Assembly (NCBI GenBank): GCA_002293265.1
Contig: DBCW01000054.1
Coordinates: 9,110-17,363 of the forward strand
From: Eggerthellales bacterium UBA948
GTDB lineage: Bacteria; Actinomycetota; Coriobacteriia; Coriobacteriales; UBA8131
Direction of reading: 5' to 3'
DNA length: 8,254 nucleotides
The translations under genes and the position numbers were made by a program. Below the pieces are notes generated by a model that had not been told where the DNA came from, did not search any database, and saw nothing but the letters and a program-made list of their open reading frames with translations. Below are positions 5,414 to 8,254 of this stretch, piece after piece. Numbering within the stretch: position 1 is the first letter of the stretch; every line of letters begins with the position of its first letter.

Positions 5414-7222
5414 ATGAAGGCATTAAAAGGTCAGCTGACGCTGCGCGGCATTCTCATCGGCTGCGTAGGCTGCGTCATCATCACCACATCATCAATGTAC
5501 ATAGCGCTTAAAATGGGCGCGCTTCCTTGGCCGATCTTGTTTGCGGCTGTCGTCTCACTATTTTTTTTAAAACTATTAGGCAAGACCAATCTAAACGAGG
5601 TAAACGTGACTCACACGGTCATGTCTGCCGGTGCGATGGTAGCCGGAGGCATCGCATTTACCATCCCCGGTATCTGGATTATGGGTGCTACAGACGAGGT
5701 GCCCTGGTGGCAAATCCTTGTCATTGCTTTGTCCGGGGTAGCGTTAGGTCTCGTATACACAGCCTATCTGCGTCGTCATTTTGTGGAGAAATCCGGGCTT
5801 GAATACCCGCTCGGAGAAGCAACAGCGCAAACATTGGTTGCCGGAGACGGCGGCGGAGCAGTTGGCAAAAAGCTTTTTGGTGCTTTTGGGTTTGCCGGTA
5901 TCTATACATTTTTGCGCGATGGCATTGGTGTGATCCCCGCCATGCTTCTTGGCAACATAAGTATTCCCGGGGTTGCGTTTGGCATTTACAACTCACCCAT
6001 GCTTTTAGCGGTTGGTTTTCTGGTAGGCACAGGAGCGATTGTTGCTTGGATCATAGGTGCCGTTTTTGGCAACTTCGGCGTTGTGTTGGGCGGATCATTT
6101 TTTGGTCTTTGGGATCTCGATTCAGGGCGCGCCATAGCATCAAGCCTCGGCATGGGCGTAATGGTGGGCTGCGGAGTTGCTATTATTGTTAAGTTGCTGG
6201 CGCAGCCAATACGTTCACTTGCAAGTCATATTTTGTCGTCTACGCCTCTCTATGACAAAAAAGAGAGTGAGAGTGACAGAAAAGGGGTTGGGAATGACAA
6301 TAAAGGGAGCGGGAATGGCAGAAATGGACGAGACAGTTTTATAAGAGAAGGCAAAGAGGGCGATTCGGTTTTGTCTCTTCAAGATGCCAGCCAAAGACTG
6401 TTTAGCAGCAAGGTGTCAGCAGGGCTAGCCGCGGTCATCATCGCTGCTGTGGCGCTGGTAATATGTTTCGTGCTTGAGTTGGGTCCGCTTCCATCCATAA
6501 TAATAGTGTCTCTGGCATGGATAACTACTGCCATGTCAGCACAAAGCGTTGGTCAGACCGGTATTGATCCTATGGAGATATTTGGTTTAATCGTGTTGTT
6601 AGTGGTCGCCGCGTTATCAGATGTTACTCAAGTACAACTGTTTTTTGTGGCAGCCATCATCGCTGTAGCTTGCGGATTTACCGGCGATCTAATGAGTGAC
6701 TTTAAAGCCGGACACAAGCTGGGAACAGATCCCAGAGCGCAAAGTGTTGGTCAGATGATTGGCGGACTGTTAGGCGCATTTGTTTCTGTGTCGGTGATAA
6801 GCATAATCGTGCAAGCCTATGGCACAGATTCCTTTGGTCTCGAAGGCTCGTTTATTGCAGCGCAAGCATCCGTGGTAGCAACGATGGTATCAGGAATCCC
6901 GTCTTTACCGGCGTTTTTAACCGGGCTGGCTATTGGATTTGTCTTGTACTTAGTAAAACTGCCGTCGATGATGATAGGGCTAGGTATCTACCTGCCCTTC
7001 TACATGTCATTTGCAGCGTTTTTTGGTTTAGTCGCCAAGCTGATATTTAACTTCTTGAGCAATCGCAAAAACAAGGATTTAGGCGCCGAGGAGCTAAAAG
7101 CGCAAAAGGCAAAGCAACAAGAAACAGGATTGGTAGCCGCATCAGGTCTATTAGGAGGAGAATCAGTAATCAGCGTGATCCTAGCTCTGGCAACAATGGG
7201 GATTTTCCTAGCTGCACCGTAA
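5414..7222 (+). CDS. OPT-family oligopeptide transporter
   Basis: A 602-residue polytopic membrane protein of the bacterial OPT superfamily, predicted to import small peptides or related compounds. The first hydrophobic segment begins at residue 12 (after LTLRG). Family marks include NVTHTVMSAGAMVAGG from 64 and FTIPG shortly after, DLMSDFKAGHKLGTDPRAQS from about 425, IGLGIYLPFY near the end, and AASGLLGGESVISVILAL in the last helices. Two hydrophobic halves flank a hydrophilic linker at about 280-328 that contains a 21-bp tandem repeat. The length is near the usual 600-650. I use the ATG at 5414 with AAAAGGAA just upstream rather than the TTG at 5375, which would prepend 13 charged residues. 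It is a single-gene unit divergent from coaX. The transported substrate cannot be read from sequence. Confidence 0.9.
   Translation: MKALKGQLTLRGILIGCVGCVIITTSSMYIALKMGALPWPILFAAVVSLFFLKLLGKTNLNEVNVTHTVMSAGAMVAGGIAFTIPGIWIMGATDEVPWWQILVIALSGVALGLVYTAYLRRHFVEKSGLEYPLGEATAQTLVAGDGGGAVGKKLFGAFGFAGIYTFLRDGIGVIPAMLLGNISIPGVAFGIYNSPMLLAVGFLVGTGAIVAWIIGAVFGNFGVVLGGSFFGLWDLDSGRAIASSLGMGVMVGCGVAIIVKLLAQPIRSLASHILSSTPLYDKKESESDRKGVGNDNKGSGNGRNGRDSFIREGKEGDSVLSLQDASQRLFSSKVSAGLAAVIIAAVALVICFVLELGPLPSIIIVSLAWITTAMSAQSVGQTGIDPMEIFGLIVLLVVAALSDVTQVQLFFVAAIIAVACGFTGDLMSDFKAGHKLGTDPRAQSVGQMIGGLLGAFVSVSVISIIVQAYGTDSFGLEGSFIAAQASVVATMVSGIPSLPAFLTGLAIGFVLYLVKLPSMMIGLGIYLPFYMSFAAFFGLVAKLIFNFLSNRKNKDLGAEELKAQKAKQQETGLVAASGLLGGESVISVILALATMGIFLAAP
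6269..6331 (+). repeat. Three imperfect 21-bp tandem repeats within the OPT gene
   Basis: Units at 6269-6289, 6290-6310 and 6311-6331 are in frame and encode ESDRKGV, GNDNKGS and GNGRNGR, a degenerate 7-residue repeat rich in Gly, Asn, Asp and basic residues. They sit in the hydrophilic linker between the two membrane halves, so copy-number change would alter linker length without a frameshift. The units are diverged, which suggests an old duplication. Confidence 0.6.
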
Positions 7223-7235
7223 TTGCGCCAAAAAA

Positions 7236-7343
7236 TCACGGGAAAGTACGATTAGGGGGCACGAACAGTTCAAGGTATTTAAACCCCGAGCGTTTAAGCT
7301 GCCGCTTTGCTATCGGTAAGAGTCTATTGCCGAGGAAAACTAC
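7236..7343 (-). pseudogene. Open, protein-like 35-codon frame without a start codon
   Basis: Between a minus-strand TAA (7346-7344) and a TGA (7238-7236) the frame stays open for 35 codons and reads like real protein, for example IAKRQLKRSGFKYLELF followed by VPPNRTFP. It has no ATG, GTG or TTG start and no ribosome binding site. It could be the 3' remnant of a lost gene, part of an inverted-repeat element (7239-7363), or chance. I do not recognise a family. Confidence 0.25.
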
Positions 7344-7363
7344 TTACAATTCGTACTTTGTCG
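7239..7363. repeat. 125-bp segment bounded by 13-bp imperfect inverted repeats
   Basis: CGGGAAAGTACGA at 7239-7251 and the reverse complement of 7351-7363 (CGACAAAGTACGA) match at 11 of 13 positions, including a 9-bp exact core AAAGTACGA. A small internal stem, TCGGTAA (7313-7319) with TTGCCGA (7327-7333), contains one G-T pair. No target-site duplication was seen. It begins 16 bp after the OPT stop codon. It could be a small mobile remnant or a structured RNA. Confidence 0.4.
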
Positions 7364-7458
7364 AAAATTTTTTCCAACAAAACTAAGTCTAGGCAATTGT
7401 CGTCATAAGAAAAGCTCAGAAAATGAAATAAAATTATCTTTGAGATGTAAACTTCCCC
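7364..7458. other. AT-rich spacer without recognised features
   Basis: This stretch lies between the two inverted-repeat structures downstream of the OPT gene. It is AT-rich and has no open frame of note and no clear promoter pair. ACTTCCC at 7451-7457 is complementary to GGGAAGT at 7460-7466, a 7-bp mini-hairpin across the left border of the long palindrome. Confidence 0.4.
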
Positions 7459-7623
7459 AGGGAAGTGCCAATTTAATGCTTGTGTGTCAGATTCTGCTCA
7501 GTTTGTTCCAGATCTGTTAGAGCAGGCGACGGCACTACCTAGCGTAATGTCGTTGCTTGCTCGGACATAGCTGGAACAAACTGAGCTGAAGATGGCGTGC
7601 AATGATTAAATCGGTGCTTTCCT
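7459..7623 (+). repeat. 165-bp long-hairpin element built from two opposed repeat units
   Basis: Positions 7459-7538 pair with 7544-7623 without a single gap around a 5-nt loop (CTAGC). By hand count 59 of 80 positions are Watson-Crick, 11 are G-U in plus-strand RNA and 10 are mismatched. The strongest block is a perfect 16-bp match, GCTCAGTTTGTTCCAG at 7496-7511 with its complement at 7571-7586. The outer thirds of both arms are the dispersed unit also seen at 1-56 and 1356-1390. The element ends 5 nt before the nif3 ribosome binding site, so the transcript, if it starts upstream, would carry this hairpin as its 5' leader. It resembles small non-autonomous hairpin elements, but no encoding transposase is present. 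Confidence 0.85.
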
Positions 7624-7640
7624 AGATCAGGAGAACAATT

Positions 7641-8254
7641 ATGACTAGATACTCAGTGGGGGATATTGAAGATATGCTTTTTGCGGCGTTTCCACTTGAT
7701 GACGTTTTGCCTGATGACCGTACCGGCCTTTTTGTGGGTGATCGTAAGGCGATAGTCAAGCGAATTGCAATTGCCTTGGATCAAACAGTGCCGATGGTTG
7801 AGACGGCTGCTGCGCAAGGTTGCAATCTGCTTGTTACGCACCACAGTGCTTTTTGGTTCGCGCCGGATAGTTTTCTTGAAGCTTCATCTCCGGCAGTTTC
7901 AAATGGAACGGTTGTTTATAAGGCAGCACAAAAAGGCGTGGCGCTGCTAAATATGCACACTAATCTAGACTGCGCGCCGGTGGCTGCCAATATGTTGCTT
8001 GAGCCTGTTGGGTTGGAGTTCATGGCTCCGCTAAGGCCACACGGAAGTGGCTCGCTTGGACATCTGGCCCGGGTTGCGGACGCAGAGGTTGCGTTCGGTC
8101 GAGCTCAAGGTGCCGTGTTCAACAAGGATGTGGTTTATGATCCTAAGAAATATTCGAGTACCTCCACATATAAAAAATATGTATTGCTTGGTGATCTGGC
8201 ACAGCGTTACAAACGGCACTTTGGCAATGTTGCCAAGGTTTGGGGCGATCCTAA
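7641..8254 (+). CDS. Nif3-like dinuclear metal centre protein (DUF34), 3' end outside window
   Basis: The frame is open from ATG 7641 to the window edge, giving 204 residues of a family that usually has 250-370. Nif3/DUF34 proteins hold two metal ions. Some have been described as GTP cyclohydrolase I type 2 homologues, but the general role is unsettled. The metal motifs are clear: VTHHSAFW with H67 and H68 (usually THHP), and NMHTNLDCAP with H106 and D110. The N-terminal TGLFVGD and IAIALDQT segments also fit, as does AKVWGDP at the edge. AGGAGA at 7629-7634 lies 6 nt before the ATG. The long hairpin at 7459-7623 immediately precedes this binding site, so expression may be affected by it. What lies downstream is unknown. 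Confidence 0.88.
   Translation, partial: MTRYSVGDIEDMLFAAFPLDDVLPDDRTGLFVGDRKAIVKRIAIALDQTVPMVETAAAQGCNLLVTHHSAFWFAPDSFLEASSPAVSNGTVVYKAAQKGVALLNMHTNLDCAPVAANMLLEPVGLEFMAPLRPHGSGSLGHLARVADAEVAFGRAQGAVFNKDVVYDPKKYSSTSTYKKYVLLGDLAQRYKRHFGNVAKVWGDP

Noticed and set aside
7223..7238. Intrinsic terminator directly after the OPT stop codon
   Set aside because: There is an A-run but no GC-rich stem before a T-run on the plus strand.
7255..7290. tRNA-like or terminator-like stem GGGGG...CCCCG
   Set aside because: The loop is about 25 nt, there is no acceptor or anticodon arm and no T-run, so neither call holds.
7459..7623. Reading the long hairpin as a rho-independent terminator of the OPT gene
   Set aside because: It lies over 230 bp past the stop, is far longer than a terminator stem and is followed by CTAGATCAGG rather than a T-run.
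7653..7844. Minus-strand frame inside the nif3 region
   Set aside because: The plus strand encodes the clear Nif3 metal motifs across the same bases.

Overview
The window holds eight protein genes, seven complete and one cut by the right edge. There is no rRNA, tRNA, CRISPR array or recognisable insertion sequence. Base composition is moderate (a little under 50% GC by eye), gene starts carry clear AGGAG-type ribosome binding sites, and genes are tightly spaced. The content (MaoC-like dehydratase, nicotinamidase, DegV protein, beta-hydroxyacid dehydrogenase homologue, YgjP-type metallopeptidase, type III pantothenate kinase, OPT transporter, Nif3/DUF34 protein) fits ordinary chromosomal DNA of a Gram-positive anaerobe. 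A member of the Coriobacteriia is my best guess, but this is a low-confidence impression from protein style only.

Layout: 1-264 is a non-coding leader with a dispersed repeat unit at its left edge. 265-1338 is a two-gene unit, MaoC-like dehydratase then pncA, with a 24-bp gap. 1339-1478 is a short spacer with a truncated repeat copy. 1479-4449 is a three-gene plus-strand unit (degV family, dehydrogenase homologue, YgjP-like peptidase) with gaps of 18 and 22 bp. It converges on coaX (minus strand, 4459-5283). coaX is divergent from an OPT-family transporter (5414-7222), and the two share a 130-bp promoter region with a perfect dyad. 7223-7640 is a 418-bp non-coding stretch with two separate inverted-repeat structures. 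A nif3-like gene begins at 7641 and runs off the window.

The genes do not form one obvious pathway. pncA (NAD salvage) and coaX (CoA synthesis) are both cofactor genes, and the DegV protein implies exogenous fatty-acid handling. The rest look like housekeeping or accessory genes.

The most notable structure is non-coding: a gapless 80-position imperfect palindrome (7459-7623, 5-nt loop) ending just before the nif3 ribosome binding site. Its arms are copies of a unit also found at 1-56 and, truncated, at 1356-1390. Its arm differences are mostly G-U compatible when read as plus-strand RNA (11 of 13 transition differences), which hints at a folded transcript rather than only a decayed DNA palindrome. 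The other unusual item is the dehydrogenase homologue at 2475-3578, which lacks the glycine-rich nucleotide-binding loop and carries an Asp/Cys/His-rich tail. I see no convincing defence, mobile or biosynthetic system.
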